Source of the DNA: Flavobacterium panacis
GTDB lineage: Bacteria; Bacteroidota; Bacteroidia; Flavobacteriales; Flavobacteriaceae
Assembly (NCBI RefSeq): GCF_024649945.1
Contig: NZ_JANKMS010000009.1
Location: forward strand, 1-64,000
Reading direction: 5' to 3'
DNA: 64,000 nucleotides
Each line of letters starts with the position of its first letter. Positions within the stretch are counted from its first letter, which is position 1. The translations under genes and the position numbers were made by a program. Under the pieces are notes generated by a model that was given only the letters and a program-made list of their open reading frames with translations, searched no databases and was not told the origin of the DNA. Shown in pieces: positions 31,584 to 41,691 of the stretch.

Positions 31584-34500
31584 TTAGTTGAAAGAATATC
31601 TAGCTCCAACTTGCATTTGCCATCTTGATGATTGTAAACCTACGTCATCAATTTGGTTAACAGTATTTTTAACATTCGGGTTGAAGTTGAATGTTGGAGT
31701 AGTTCCATTTGGTAAGAAACCAACTTGTTGAAGTAATAATACTTGATCGTTTGTAGCGAAGTATCTTCTTCCCCAGTTTTTGTTTAACAAGTTTGTGAAG
31801 TTGAAAACATCAGCTGTAAACTCTAATTTGTGGCTTTTTTTACCAACATTAACTTTGAATTCTTGAGCTAATTTTAAATCAATAACGTGGCTCCAGTCTA
31901 AACGATCACCATTACGTTCTGCATATTTACCTCTTCTGCTGTTTAAGTATTTGTTGCTTGAGATGTAAGCATCGTAAGCTTCCCATTGTTGATCTGGTGT
32001 CATAGGGTTAGCTGTAGTACTTACTAAAACAACTTCACTTTTGTTAGTTGGAATATAAGCTAAAGCTGAGTTTTGATTTGTATCTCTCATGATTCTTCCG
32101 TTTGAATCATTGTAGATATAACTGATCGGAGTTCCTTGAGCACCTTCGTAGTAAAGACCAATAGTAGTTTTGATATTATTGTTCCATTTGAATTTGATAG
32201 ATGAGTTAGCCATTACTCTTGATCCTTGATCAAAATCTGATCTAGATACTCCAGAGATAGCATTTGAACCGTTTACAGTTTCAATATATTGCCATTGAGA
32301 GCTGTTTTGAGAACTTGTAGCATCCATCCAAACATTAGATTCTCCGTAAGAGTATGTTGCAGAAATATTAGCATCAATAAAGTCAGATGTGAAGTATTTA
32401 GTTAACGTAAAGTTAGTATTCCAAGCACTTCCTGCTTTTTTGTTAGATCCTAAGTAGATACCAGAATATTTTGTATCAACAAGAACGTTGTTGTAAATAG
32501 GTCTTACGTCTCCACCAGTTGTGTAAGTTTGTGGTCCAGCAAGGTTTAAATTTTGGTACTGAATTGAATTCAAGTTTTCGTTGAAGATTGCTTCAGCAGA
32601 TAAAACTAATCCACCTGGAAGTTTACGGTCAAAACCAATACTTGTTTTTAATACTTGTGGTAATTTGAAATCTTTAGCAAATAAATCAACGTTTCCACCT
32701 ACTGCACCAGTTCCAGGAATTGGTCCTACAGGAGTACCGTTAGAGTACATTTGGCTAGGAATATCTGTATTAGGATTGAAAAGAGGTTTAGGACCTGTTG
32801 TAACAATACTTGTATCGTAAAAATATTGTCCCATACCATAGTTGTTATAAGCTCCACCTGGCCATACTAAAGGTACTCTTGATGTAAATACACCAATACC
32901 TCCACGTACTTGAGTTTCTTTATCTCCGTTTACGTCATAGTTGAATCCAACTCTAGGAGAGAAATGAACAGTGCTTTTAATTGGCTGACCAACTCTTGCA
33001 CCTTTAAGGTCTTTTCCTGCAGCTTCTAATAATGGAATAGTTCTGTCGTTGAAATCGCTATTTGTTACTCCGCTTTCCCATACTGGCATGTCAGCACGTA
33101 CACCTACAGAAACTCTGAAGTTGTCAGAAACTCTAATGTTATCTTGAAGGTATAATCCAAACTGATTCATGTTGAATTCAGCTGCTCCAAGAGAATTATC
33201 ACCTGAACCTCCGATTAAGGAGTATCCTAAACGGTATCTTGTAGGTGCAGCATTATTCATGAAGCTATCGTAGCTAGCAAATTGGTATCTACCAAAGTTA
33301 CTGCTGATGAATAAGTTTTTAGCGTAAGTTAATTCGTTGTGTGTACCAATTAAAATATTGTGTTTACCAACGTTAATCTCAAAGTTATCAGTAATTGTTA
33401 ATGTTCTTTGTTTTAGCAAGTTAGCTGTTGAGCTAGCTTCTGCACCAAAGTAAATTGTTCCTGCACCATCTCTAATTTCAACTGTAGGGAATGGGTTTCC
33501 AGATGCATTTCTATCATCGTTTACATTTGTAAAACCAACAACAAGGTTGTTTGAGAATTTGTTGTTAAATCTAGTGTTTAATTCTAACGATGTAGAGTTT
33601 GTGATAGATTCGAAATCTTGAGCACCATTAACAAAGTTCAAAGAAGTAGCTGTTGAACGGTATGGTGAGAAGTTTGTAGCTTTAACATAACTGTTCTTTA
33701 CAGAAAGTTTGTTATTGTCATTAATGTTCCAGTCAACTTTAGCGATTAATTTATCAGAAACTAAAGTTTGAGTGTTGTTGTTGTAAACTCCAGGATTGTA
33801 TCCGTAAAGTGTTTGTAGACGATTTGTTAAAGCGTCAATTCTTTGTTGAGCTAAAGCTCCACTGTAAGGATTTGTACCAGTAATTCCGATAGCACCTGTA
33901 TAGTTGTTAATGTCAAATGGTGCTGGTGTTTCGTTATCTTGTCTTTCGTAGTTGATGAAATAGAATAATTTATCTTTTACGATTGCTCCTCCAGCTCTTA
34001 CACCGTAAGTTTGAGCAGTAAAGTCAGATAATCTTTTTCTTTCAGCAGTAGCGCTTGCTTTTTGTGGAGTTTTTCCAGCTAAAGATTGGTCTCTGTATAA
34101 GAAATAAGCAGATCCATCAAAGTTATTTGTTCCAGAACGTGTAATAGCACTAATTGCTCCTCCAGCGAATCCTGATAATTTAACATCGTAAGGAGAAACA
34201 CTCACTTGGAATTGCTCAATTGCATCTAATGAAATTGGAGAAACTCCTGTTTGTCCACCGTTTGTTCCGTTTGCAGCTAAACCGAAAACGTCATTGTTTA
34301 CAGCTCCGTCAATGTAGATTGCGTTGAATCTGTTATTTTGTCCGCCGATTGAGATTACATCATCCCCACGTAATTGTGCTTGTGGTGTAAGTCTTGCAAA
34401 GTCAGCAATGTTTCTTGATAAAGATGGTAATTCATTGATCTTGTCGTGATCAATAATAGTTTGAGCTCCAGTCTTTTTAGAGTTAAAAGTTGGATCTTTT

Positions 34501-34874
34501 TTACCAACAACTACAACTTCACTAAGTTGATTTGTTTCGTCTTTTAAGACAGCTTTTACACTTTTTGCATCACCAAGTTGTAAATAAACTCCTGATTCTG
34601 TGTAGGTTGTGTAACCAATGAAAGTCACTTCAATTTTGTAAGGACCACCAACACGCATGTTAGAGATTCTAAAGTGACCATCAAAATCCGTTGTTGTTGA
34701 GTAACGGCTACCTGAAGCCTCGTGAACTGCAAGAATCGTTGCTCCTGGAAGGGACTTGTTTTGCGAATCGTAAACAACCCCATTGATAGAAGAAGTTGTA
34801 TTACCTTGCGCATAAATATCTCCTGCATAAATAAACGCTAAAAGCAGTAAGAGAAACTTTGACAATTTTTTCAT
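31584..34874 (-). CDS. Oar-like TonB-dependent receptor
   Basis: This 1096-residue protein has a signal peptide (1-23), a CarboxypepD_reg domain at about 27-112 (SINGVVYDSQNKSLPGATIL), a plug domain at about 130-250 (GFAGGAISAITRSGTNNFDG) and a large barrel ending QVGARYSFN. The plug style is that of the Oar/OmpA-related TonB receptors, linked to protein or protease export or to large-substrate import in related bacteria. It is a single-gene unit. Confidence 0.9.
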   Translation of the reverse strand: MKKLSKFLLLLLAFIYAGDIYAQGNTTSSINGVVYDSQNKSLPGATILAVHEASGSRYSTTTDFDGHFRISNMRVGGPYKIEVTFIGYTTYTESGVYLQLGDAKSVKAVLKDETNQLSEVVVVGKKDPTFNSKKTGAQTIIDHDKINELPSLSRNIADFARLTPQAQLRGDDVISIGGQNNRFNAIYIDGAVNNDVFGLAANGTNGGQTGVSPISLDAIEQFQVSVSPYDVKLSGFAGGAISAITRSGTNNFDGSAYFLYRDQSLAGKTPQKASATAERKRLSDFTAQTYGVRAGGAIVKDKLFYFINYERQDNETPAPFDINNYTGAIGITGTNPYSGALAQQRIDALTNRLQTLYGYNPGVYNNNTQTLVSDKLIAKVDWNINDNNKLSVKNSYVKATNFSPYRSTATSLNFVNGAQDFESITNSTSLELNTRFNNKFSNNLVVGFTNVNDDRNASGNPFPTVEIRDGAGTIYFGAEASSTANLLKQRTLTITDNFEINVGKHNILIGTHNELTYAKNLFISSNFGRYQFASYDSFMNNAAPTRYRLGYSLIGGSGDNSLGAAEFNMNQFGLYLQDNIRVSDNFRVSVGVRADMPVWESGVTNSDFNDRTIPLLEAAGKDLKGARVGQPIKSTVHFSPRVGFNYDVNGDKETQVRGGIGVFTSRVPLVWPGGAYNNYGMGQYFYDTSIVTTGPKPLFNPNTDIPSQMYSNGTPVGPIPGTGAVGGNVDLFAKDFKLPQVLKTSIGFDRKLPGGLVLSAEAIFNENLNSIQYQNLNLAGPQTYTTGGDVRPIYNNVLVDTKYSGIYLGSNKKAGSAWNTNFTLTKYFTSDFIDANISATYSYGESNVWMDATSSQNSSQWQYIETVNGSNAISGVSRSDFDQGSRVMANSSIKFKWNNNIKTTIGLYYEGAQGTPISYIYNDSNGRIMRDTNQNSALAYIPTNKSEVVLVSTTANPMTPDQQWEAYDAYISSNKYLNSRRGKYAERNGDRLDWSHVIDLKLAQEFKVNVGKKSHKLEFTADVFNFTNLLNKNWGRRYFATNDQVLLLQQVGFLPNGTTPTFNFNPNVKNTVNQIDDVGLQSSRWQMQVGARYSFN

Positions 34875-34896
34875 CTGTTTTGTTATTTGTTTTTGG

Positions 34897-34904
34897 CAAA
34901 ATTA
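34897..34904 (-). promoter_or_regulatory. Possible -7 element of the Oar-like gene
   Basis: TAATTTTG on the minus strand, 23-30 bases before the start. No clear -33 TTG was seen. Confidence 0.35.
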
Positions 34905-35129
34905 TAACAATTAACTTAGATAATGTTATCGAAATGTTAAGAAAAATTAGTTTTGTCTTTTCTATTGCGCATTAAAATGAATTTTTCCGTTTTACATAAA
35001 AAAAATATCGATTTCTTAAATTTTTATTGCAATATTTTGTTAATTATGTAATAATTTCAATTATGTTGTAAGCGAAAACGTGCAAATAGACGACTTTTTT
35101 ACTCTTTTTATCGGTCTTTTATGCGAAAA
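34905..35129. other. AT-rich gap without a recognised gene
   Basis: This region lies between the Oar-like gene and the pgi terminator. It is AT-rich, with no open reading frame or RNA gene that can be supported. It presumably holds upstream control sequence of the receptor. Confidence 0.5.
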
Positions 35130-35160
35130 AACGCCTTAATTTAGGTTAAATTAAGACGTT
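35130..35160 (-). terminator. Terminator of pgi
   Basis: A 13-bp stem (one G-U pair, AACGTCTTAATTT / AAATTAAGGCGTT on the minus strand) with a 5-base loop and T-run. Confidence 0.8.
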
Positions 35161-35193
35161 TCAAAGTGTTATGAAATTTTTAAATTTTAGCTT

Positions 35194-36837
35194 TTACTTG
35201 TTTTTTAAGAAGTGAGTCAGCAAAAATGAAGTCGAGCTGTCGTGAGTTTTAACAGTCTTAGAATTGATTTCATCTAAAATAGAATTGGCTAATTGCTTGC
35301 CTAATTCAACTCCCCATTGATCAAAACTAAAAATATTCCAGATAATTCCTTGTACAAAAATCTTGTGTTCGTACAATGCAATTAATGACCCTAAGCTTTT
35401 TGGGGTTAGTTTCTGAATTAAAATTGTATTGGTTGGTTTGTTTCCAGTGAATACTTTAAAAGGTCTTAAATAAGAAGCTTTTTCAGCTGAAAGTCCTTGT
35501 TTGTCGAATTCTGCCTGAACCTGAGCTTCGGTTTTTCCGTTCATTAAAGCTTCAGTCTGAGCAAAGAAATTAGACATCAGTTTGTCATGGTGATCTTCGT
35601 TTCCGTAAAGTGGTTTTACAAATCCAATGAAATCTGTTGGGATTCTTTTTGTTCCTTGGTGAATTAATTGGAAGAAAGCGTGTTGCGAATTTGTTCCAGG
35701 TTCTCCCCAAATAATTGTTCCCGTTTGGTAGTTAACCGGTTTTCCGTCACGTCCAACACTTTTTCCGTTACTTTCCATAAAAGCTTGTTGTAAGTAAGGA
35801 GCAAGTTTGTGTAAATATTGTGTGTATGGAATCAAAGCTTCACTTTCGGCACCATAAAAATTATTATACCAAACGCTTAATAAAGCTAAAATAACTGGAA
35901 TGTTTTCGTCAAATTCTGCCGATTTGAAATGTTCGTCCATTTCATATGCGCCAGCTAATAAATCATTATAATTATCAAATCCAACAGCTAAAGCAATGCT
36001 TAAACCAACAGCGCTCCAAAGAGAAAATCTTCCTCCAACCCAGTCCCACATTGGGAAAACGTTGTCCGGATTAATTCCGAATTCTGTTACTTTTTGAATA
36101 TTTGTAGAAACCGCTACGAAGTGTTTTGCAATGTCTTCTTGAGAAGCCGATTTCAAAAACCATTCTTTAATAGTTTCTGAATTTGAAAGTGTTTCCTGAG
36201 TAGTGAAAGTTTTAGAAACAATTACGAAAAGTGTCGTTTCAGGATTTAGTTTTTTAATAACTTCATTTACATGGTCGCCGTCAACGTTTGAAACGAAATG
36301 TGTATTTAGGTGATTTTTGTAAAATTGTAAAGCTTCAACGGCCATAACAGGTCCAAGATCCGAGCCTCCAATTCCAATATTTACAATATCTGTAAAAGCT
36401 TTTCCGGTAAAACCTTTTCTTTCTCCAGAGATTACTTCCTGAGTAAAACTCTTAATCTTGTTTTTTACTTCGTAAACTTCTGGAATTACATTTTCTCCGT
36501 CAACCTTAATTACTGCCAATTCTGGAGCACGTAAAGCAGTGTGAAGAACTGCACGGTTTTCTGTTTTATTGATTAATTCACCACCAAAATAATCTGCGAT
36601 TGCATTTTTTAATCCGATTGAATTTGCCAGTTCTAATAAAAGAGAAATTGTTTCCTGACTAATATTGTTTTTCGAATAATCTACAAGGAAGTCGTTCCAT
36701 TGTAAGTTGAATTTTTCGGCACGTGCACTATCTTGTTGAAACAATTCTTGTATTGTGGTTTCGTGAATTGCGTTATAGTGGTTTTGCAGATTTTTCCACG
36801 CTTCAGTCCCAGTTGGGTTTGTTGTGTTTAAAGCCAT
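35194..36837 (-). CDS. pgi: Glucose-6-phosphate isomerase
   Basis: This 547-residue cytoplasmic glycolytic enzyme has the signature segments IGIGGSDLGPVMAVEAL, SKTFTTQETLSN, VGGRFSLWSAVGLS and GEPGTNSQHAFFQLIHQG, all intact. It is of the long (eukaryote/proteobacterial-like) form. A possible -7 element TATTTTTG lies at 36871-36878. Confidence 0.97.
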   Translation of the reverse strand: MALNTTNPTGTEAWKNLQNHYNAIHETTIQELFQQDSARAEKFNLQWNDFLVDYSKNNISQETISLLLELANSIGLKNAIADYFGGELINKTENRAVLHTALRAPELAVIKVDGENVIPEVYEVKNKIKSFTQEVISGERKGFTGKAFTDIVNIGIGGSDLGPVMAVEALQFYKNHLNTHFVSNVDGDHVNEVIKKLNPETTLFVIVSKTFTTQETLSNSETIKEWFLKSASQEDIAKHFVAVSTNIQKVTEFGINPDNVFPMWDWVGGRFSLWSAVGLSIALAVGFDNYNDLLAGAYEMDEHFKSAEFDENIPVILALLSVWYNNFYGAESEALIPYTQYLHKLAPYLQQAFMESNGKSVGRDGKPVNYQTGTIIWGEPGTNSQHAFFQLIHQGTKRIPTDFIGFVKPLYGNEDHHDKLMSNFFAQTEALMNGKTEAQVQAEFDKQGLSAEKASYLRPFKVFTGNKPTNTILIQKLTPKSLGSLIALYEHKIFVQGIIWNIFSFDQWGVELGKQLANSILDEINSKTVKTHDSSTSFLLTHFLKNK

Positions 36838-36870
36838 TTTTATCTATAATTGAGTTTGTTTCTTGAAACA

Positions 36871-36878
36871 CAAAAATA
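36871..36878 (-). promoter_or_regulatory. Possible -7 element of pgi
   Basis: TATTTTTG on the minus strand, 34 bases before the start; no clear TTG partner. Confidence 0.35.
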
Positions 36879-36940
36879 CTGAAATAACTTTTAAAAGGGG
36901 AATGGTTGGCGATTATATAACAATTAGTTACGAAAACGTT

Positions 36941-37282
36941 TTATGGATTCTGAGTTTGAATTTTGCAGGTTATAATTATTGCTCCATCATTTTCTTTTTC
37001 ATTGTATATTATTCGACTGCTGTTTTTGTTTACGAAATCTAAACTAAATATATCTGATTTTTTAAGAGGTAATAGTATAGTGTCTTTGCTTTTGTTGTAT
37101 TTAAATGGGATTCCGTTAATTACAATTAAAGGAGAACTTTCAATTAGATCTTTTTCAAAAACGGTATTTACAAATTCTGAGACATAGTATTTGTTCTTCT
37201 CGTTATCATTTAAGAGAAAAGTTTTTGGTTTAGAGCAACCAATTGCGATTAAGGCGAACAATATTAATAGAATGTGTTTCAT
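36941..37282 (-). CDS. Small unknown lipoprotein
   Basis: This 113-residue protein has a lipobox (ALIAIGCSKP, Cys at 16). The mature part is a small domain with no recognised motif. It lies 6 bases after the next unknown gene, with which it is probably co-transcribed. Confidence 0.7.
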   Translation of the reverse strand: MKHILLILFALIAIGCSKPKTFLLNDNEKNKYYVSEFVNTVFEKDLIESSPLIVINGIPFKYNKSKDTILLPLKKSDIFSLDFVNKNSSRIIYNEKENDGAIIITCKIQTQNP

Positions 37283-37288
37283 TGGTTT

Positions 37289-37909
37289 TTACCAAATTTT
37301 CCACCAAGGTTTTTTATCAATAGCTATAACTTTCCTCGCGACATCAACATCAATTCTTTTTGTGGATTCTGTTTTAATTTTAGAATCATCAAAAAACAAT
37401 TCTCCATTTTCATTCATTCCGAGAGGAAGCTTGGTTCTTTCTTTCCATTCTTCGGTTTGTAATTCTGGAATTAAGGCAGCATCTATTTTTTCGCGAAAGC
37501 GTTTTTGAGCTTTTTCTATAATTTCTTCTTCTAAATTGGAAGAAGAATTTTTGAAAAGTGAAATCGAAATATCTGGAATATTTAAAAGAAAAACTTGTGT
37601 TTTATTACCAATTTTTTGAATATCTAATACTTTAAAATAAGCAATTGAGTCTAAAAGAAAATGACCATTTTTTGCTGAATCGGGATTGAATTTTGATAAA
37701 TCTTTTGCATGAGCACTAGCAATCAAATATCTAAAATTACCAGAAAGTCCTCCGCCAATTGAACTCATATCGGTAAAGCCTTTTTCTTGGATTATTTGTC
37801 CTGTCTTATAATTTGAAATTAAATTTTCAGAAAGATTAGTATCTCTGTAAAACAATTTTAAACCAGAAAAAGTTTCATTGTACATCGTTTTCAATCGAGT
37901 GCTTTTCAT
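37289..37909 (-). CDS. Unknown soluble protein
   Basis: This 206-residue protein has no signal peptide or membrane segment. It ends in an aromatic tail (KKPWWKIW). No domain recognised. A second ATG at residue 9 is a possible start. It precedes the small lipoprotein gene. Confidence 0.7.
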   Translation of the reverse strand: MKSTRLKTMYNETFSGLKLFYRDTNLSENLISNYKTGQIIQEKGFTDMSSIGGGLSGNFRYLIASAHAKDLSKFNPDSAKNGHFLLDSIAYFKVLDIQKIGNKTQVFLLNIPDISISLFKNSSSNLEEEIIEKAQKRFREKIDAALIPELQTEEWKERTKLPLGMNENGELFFDDSKIKTESTKRIDVDVARKVIAIDKKPWWKIW

Positions 37910-37957
37910 GCTTAAGGGAGATTTGAATTAGATTGTTTAACAGTGTCGCGAAAAATA

Positions 37958-38611
37958 TTAGCTTGACAATACTCTAATAATTATAGATAAAGGAAATATA
38001 ATAAGACCAATTAAAAATATCGTTTTGCCACTTTTTCTGTCTTCAGTAGTGTAGGAGTAGATTCGTTCTCCATTTGGAAGTGTTTTCTTTGATTTCCATA
38101 GAGAATACCCAATAATAATTCCAAGTCCTCCTCCTAAAAGTGAAAAAATATATCCAGCAATAATCCAGGGTTTTTGATTTTCTTCGGGTTTAGCTAAAAT
38201 TTTTAGACGTTCTTTCTTTAAAGAAACCAGCATTTCGGGATCGATAGTTTTGCCTCGATCCGTTAAAAGTTTTTGGGCTAGTTTATAATCAAAAATGTTC
38301 CATTCGTCAGAGTTCAGGAGTATTTCATACAATTCTTCATTTGTAAAACTCAAGAGATAATAATCCTTACCTATGTTCTCAAGAAGATTTTCTGTTTCTT
38401 TTTCAAGAATGGTTTCTGCTTTTTCAAAATCAGCCGGATTGATTTTTACTTCATACTTATTTTGTAAGGTACTTCCAGAAAAAGTGATGTCAACTGGTGG
38501 AATGTTGTCTGCTAAAGCGGCGACAATATTGTTTTTGTTTAACAATGCTTCAAGTTCTTTGGCTTGATCCAATGTTGGAAAACTTCGAAAAGCAATAAAA
38601 TTTTCAATCAT
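37958..38611 (-). CDS. DUF2007-domain membrane protein
   Basis: This 217-residue protein has an N-terminal DUF2007-like domain (IAFRSFPTLDQAKELEALLNKNNI) and two C-terminal transmembrane helices (about 148-167 and 195-215). The function of the family is unknown; it may sense or bind a small ligand. Confidence 0.8.
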   Translation of the reverse strand: MIENFIAFRSFPTLDQAKELEALLNKNNIVAALADNIPPVDITFSGSTLQNKYEVKINPADFEKAETILEKETENLLENIGKDYYLLSFTNEELYEILLNSDEWNIFDYKLAQKLLTDRGKTIDPEMLVSLKKERLKILAKPEENQKPWIIAGYIFSLLGGGLGIIIGYSLWKSKKTLPNGERIYSYTTEDRKSGKTIFLIGLIIFPLSIIIRVLSS

Positions 38612-38649
38612 AATAAAACAGTTGATTTTTATGCTAAAATAAAGTTTTC

Positions 38650-39873
38650 TTACAAATTCCCAATACTATCCAATTCTCTTTTCAAAGATTCCATTTGTTT
38701 CATGAAACGTGTTTTGTCATTTCCAGTTAAAGATTCTCCTGTTGGAAGATTCAATCGAAGTGCATCAACTTGTACTCCGTTTTTCCAGAAACGATAACAA
38801 ACATGAGGTCCCGAAGCCAAACCTGTACTTCCAACTAAACCAATTGTCTGACCTTGAGTAACGCGCTGTCCACGACGAACCAAAATTTTAGACATATGTA
38901 AATATTGAGTAGAGTAGGTTCCGTTGTGTTTTACTTTTACAAAGTTTCCGTTTCCTGCCGTGTATCCTGTTACTTCTACAACTCCCGAAGCTGTTGTTGA
39001 AATTGGCGTTCCTGTTGGGGCAGCATAATCGGTTCCTTTGTGTGCTTTCCAAGTATGTTGTACCGGGTGGTATCTATTCATCGTGAATCTAGAAGTGATT
39101 CTGCTGAATTTGATTGGAGTTTTTAGAAAGAAATTTTTAAGTGTTTTTCCTTCATCATCGTAATATTCAATTTTTCCAGAAGTAGTGTCTCTTTCAAAAG
39201 GGAAAGCATAAATGATTTTTCCTTTATATTCAAAAAATGCTGCTTCAAGATCTTCGACACCATCATAAGTTTTTCCGTTGATAAATCTTTCTGTGAAAAT
39301 TAATCCGTAACGATCTCCTTTCTTAAGTTTGAAAAAGTCAATAGACCATGAAAATACTTTGGTGATTCTGCTTGCTAAAGCTGTTTCGACGCTTTCGTTT
39401 CCTAAAGTTTCAGATAGTGAGCTTTTTAAAACGCCACCGATCATTTTTCTTTTTAAAGTAACCGGTTTTACTTTTTTATAAGCTTTTGCGATACTGTCTC
39501 GTAAGTCAATAACATAATAACTTAAAGCGTCTGGCTGATAAATAAAAACCTGTAAATTGTTGGTTTTGTTTTTTGAACGAAGTAAAGTAAAAGGTTTGCC
39601 GTAACGCATACTTCTTACGTTGAAAGAATCTTTAACTTGTTCTACAATGTCAAAAACTTTTTTATCTCCAATGTTTTGACCTTGAAGGATTGAGCCGAAA
39701 GAGTCTCCTTTTGAGATTGTATCGTTAACAACATTGAAATCTGCGTAATTAAAACCGAATTCTATTTTTTTGGTTGCTGGTTTAGTAATTTTTGTTTCTA
39801 CTTTTTTCTCTTCTGTTTTTTTACATGAAAAAATAGAAAACAAGACAATTAAAATTACGACTGCTTTTTTCAA
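38650..39873 (-). CDS. M23-family peptidoglycan endopeptidase
   Basis: This 407-residue lipoprotein (lipobox FSIFSCKK, Cys at 17) has a C-terminal LytM/M23 domain. The Zn ligands are in HKGTDYAAP (HxxxD) and QYLHMSK (HxH-like region). The N-terminal part resembles the domain preceding M23 in OapA/MepM-like proteins. It should cleave peptidoglycan cross-links in the periplasm. It lies beside, but is not overlapping, the tryptophan dioxygenase gene. Confidence 0.92.
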   Translation of the reverse strand: MKKAVVILIVLFSIFSCKKTEEKKVETKITKPATKKIEFGFNYADFNVVNDTISKGDSFGSILQGQNIGDKKVFDIVEQVKDSFNVRSMRYGKPFTLLRSKNKTNNLQVFIYQPDALSYYVIDLRDSIAKAYKKVKPVTLKRKMIGGVLKSSLSETLGNESVETALASRITKVFSWSIDFFKLKKGDRYGLIFTERFINGKTYDGVEDLEAAFFEYKGKIIYAFPFERDTTSGKIEYYDDEGKTLKNFFLKTPIKFSRITSRFTMNRYHPVQHTWKAHKGTDYAAPTGTPISTTASGVVEVTGYTAGNGNFVKVKHNGTYSTQYLHMSKILVRRGQRVTQGQTIGLVGSTGLASGPHVCYRFWKNGVQVDALRLNLPTGESLTGNDKTRFMKQMESLKRELDSIGNL

Positions 39874-39900
39874 ACTTTTTTGATTTTTGTGGCGAAATTA

Positions 39901-40839
39901 TTATTCGTTTTCATTTCCCCAATTGGACAATTCTTCTTCGGTCCACAATTTAGGAAAAAAGATGCGTTTTTGGTATTTTGGATGCATATATTTTTGCCAG
40001 TCACTTCCGCCTGTAGCTTCTCCATTGCCTTTTCCGCTTTCCAAAATGTATTTTCTTGCAGTGTTTAGATGTTGCATAACCCAAGTGATATTCACTGTTT
40101 TATCGTAGTGGCGCATAGCAGAAATTAATTCCGGATTTTGCTGATCTTTTTCTGGAAGTTGCGAAAATTTTTGCCAGATATTTTTAGTCTTAAAAGTTGA
40201 CATTTGTCGTAAAAACTGACCTTTGTATTTATTTTCGAATTCCTGAAGTAAATATGATTTTTCGCCTGTTTGATAATCTTTTCCTGCAGCCTGCCAATAT
40301 AAATGTTCGAAACTGGTTTCAAGATCTGTATTTTCATCGAAGTTTGATTTGTATCTGCGATCTGTTAAATTGATAACATCAGTAGAAGCAAATTCGATCA
40401 TTCTATATTGTGCACTTTGAAAACCACTTGCAGGAGTAAGTGTGTTTCTGAATTTCATATATTGATCGACTTCCATTCCGTTTTCCATAATACTGAAAGA
40501 ATTGGTAAGCATATCAAAATATCTGGTAATTCTTGACAATCTTTCGCTGAAAAAATCAACCTGAATGTTTTCTGTGGCAGCAATTTGATCAATTTCCCAC
40601 AAAATCATTTTAAAGATTAATTCGTTTACCTGGTGGTACATGATAAAAACCATTTCATCAGGAAGTGTGGTGCGCTGAATTTGTAAATTTAATAGAGCAT
40701 CGGTTTGAATGTAATCCCAATAAGTGATTGGTTTAGCCCAAAGCAATCCTTCTAACTGAACATCAGTTTTTTGATTTATGGCTTGAAATTTAAGATCAAT
40801 TTCTTTTAAAATTGCTTCTGAATTATCAGTTAAATTCAT
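39901..40839 (-). CDS. kynA: Tryptophan 2,3-dioxygenase
   Basis: This 312-residue haem enzyme opens the indole ring of tryptophan to N-formylkynurenine. ITYWDYIQTDALLNLQ, DEMVFIMYHQVNELIFKMILWEI (with the substrate-gating His) and the later haem-ligand region are in the expected order. It overlaps the DUF3108 gene by 4 bases. Together with hppD and hmgA nearby it points to aromatic amino-acid use. Confidence 0.92.
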   Translation of the reverse strand: MNLTDNSEAILKEIDLKFQAINQKTDVQLEGLLWAKPITYWDYIQTDALLNLQIQRTTLPDEMVFIMYHQVNELIFKMILWEIDQIAATENIQVDFFSERLSRITRYFDMLTNSFSIMENGMEVDQYMKFRNTLTPASGFQSAQYRMIEFASTDVINLTDRRYKSNFDENTDLETSFEHLYWQAAGKDYQTGEKSYLLQEFENKYKGQFLRQMSTFKTKNIWQKFSQLPEKDQQNPELISAMRHYDKTVNITWVMQHLNTARKYILESGKGNGEATGGSDWQKYMHPKYQKRIFFPKLWTEEELSNWGNENE

Positions 40840-41609
40840 TTCTTTTTTACTTTAAGCGGACTTTTCAGTCCTTTATATTCATCGAGATCTGCTTTGAGGG
40901 ATCCAACAGCCAGATCTGCTTTAATTCTAATAGGAACTTTATTGTCATCATCAGTGATCCAAAGTGTTAAACTTTCTTTTTCTTTAAAGACTCTTCCTGT
41001 TTGTACCAATGGTTTGAACATCATTGTAGAAACCGTCCCAAATTTAGTTGTAATATCTTGACGGCCTACAAATTTTAACTTAAATTTTGTGATTTCATCA
41101 TCAAAAAACATATCAATTGTAATTGCTTCTCCAGATTTTAATTTGTCAATGTTGGGATGGTTTCTCAGAAAGTAAAATGATGAAACAATATCTTGCACAT
41201 TATCAGTAATTACAATTGTTTTTTCCGATTTACGTTTGTAATCTTTTACCAAAACTCTGTTTTCGGTTTGATTGAAAAATCCTTCTTGATTTTTGGTGTA
41301 TCCACCTTCATCAATTTTTCGAACATATCGGTAAGGACTTCCAGATTCTTTATCAAAATAACTTTCGTATAAGTCTTCAACTTTAAAAAAGAATTTTGAC
41401 ATTCCGGTTGTGTAGCCTTTTCCAACAGCATGATATACTTTTTTGTTGCTGATGGTTGCGTCTTTTAATTCGAGAGTTGCGTAACCTGCGTTTACAATTC
41501 CGTAATGAATTCTGAATTTGAAGTATTCTCCCGTGTCAAATGCATTCTCTTTTTGAGAATCGAAGGCAAAGCAAGTGAGGACTAATATAGTGAGAATGAA
41601 TTTTTTCAT
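40836..41609 (-). CDS. DUF3108 family exported protein
   Basis: The start is set at MKKFILTI (41609), giving 257 residues with a signal peptide. DTGEYFKFRIHYGIVNAGYATLEL is the typical N-terminus of DUF3108, a periplasmic beta-rich protein of unknown role. It is translationally coupled to kynA (4-base overlap). Its own promoter is predicted at 41661-41691. Confidence 0.85.
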   Translation of the reverse strand: MKKFILTILVLTCFAFDSQKENAFDTGEYFKFRIHYGIVNAGYATLELKDATISNKKVYHAVGKGYTTGMSKFFFKVEDLYESYFDKESGSPYRYVRKIDEGGYTKNQEGFFNQTENRVLVKDYKRKSEKTIVITDNVQDIVSSFYFLRNHPNIDKLKSGEAITIDMFFDDEITKFKLKFVGRQDITTKFGTVSTMMFKPLVQTGRVFKEKESLTLWITDDDNKVPIRIKADLAVGSLKADLDEYKGLKSPLKVKKK

Positions 41610-41660
41610 AGTACATTTTTTACATCTATATATAAAGGTAGAGAAATGCAAATTCTATTC

Positions 41661-41691
41661 CAAATGTACCAAAACAAAAAAACTCAGTCAA
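41661..41691 (-). promoter_or_regulatory. Predicted promoter of the DUF3108-kynA unit
   Basis: On the minus strand TTG (41691-41689), a 20-base spacer and TACATTTG (41668-41661). The spacer overlaps the terminator of the candidate small RNA, so the two units are packed back to back. Confidence 0.5.

Noticed and set aside
32581..32820. Plus-strand frame inside the Oar-like receptor gene
   Set aside because: It is antisense to a strongly conserved coding region, and its peptide has no recognisable features. Many other antisense frames in this window were dismissed for the same reason.
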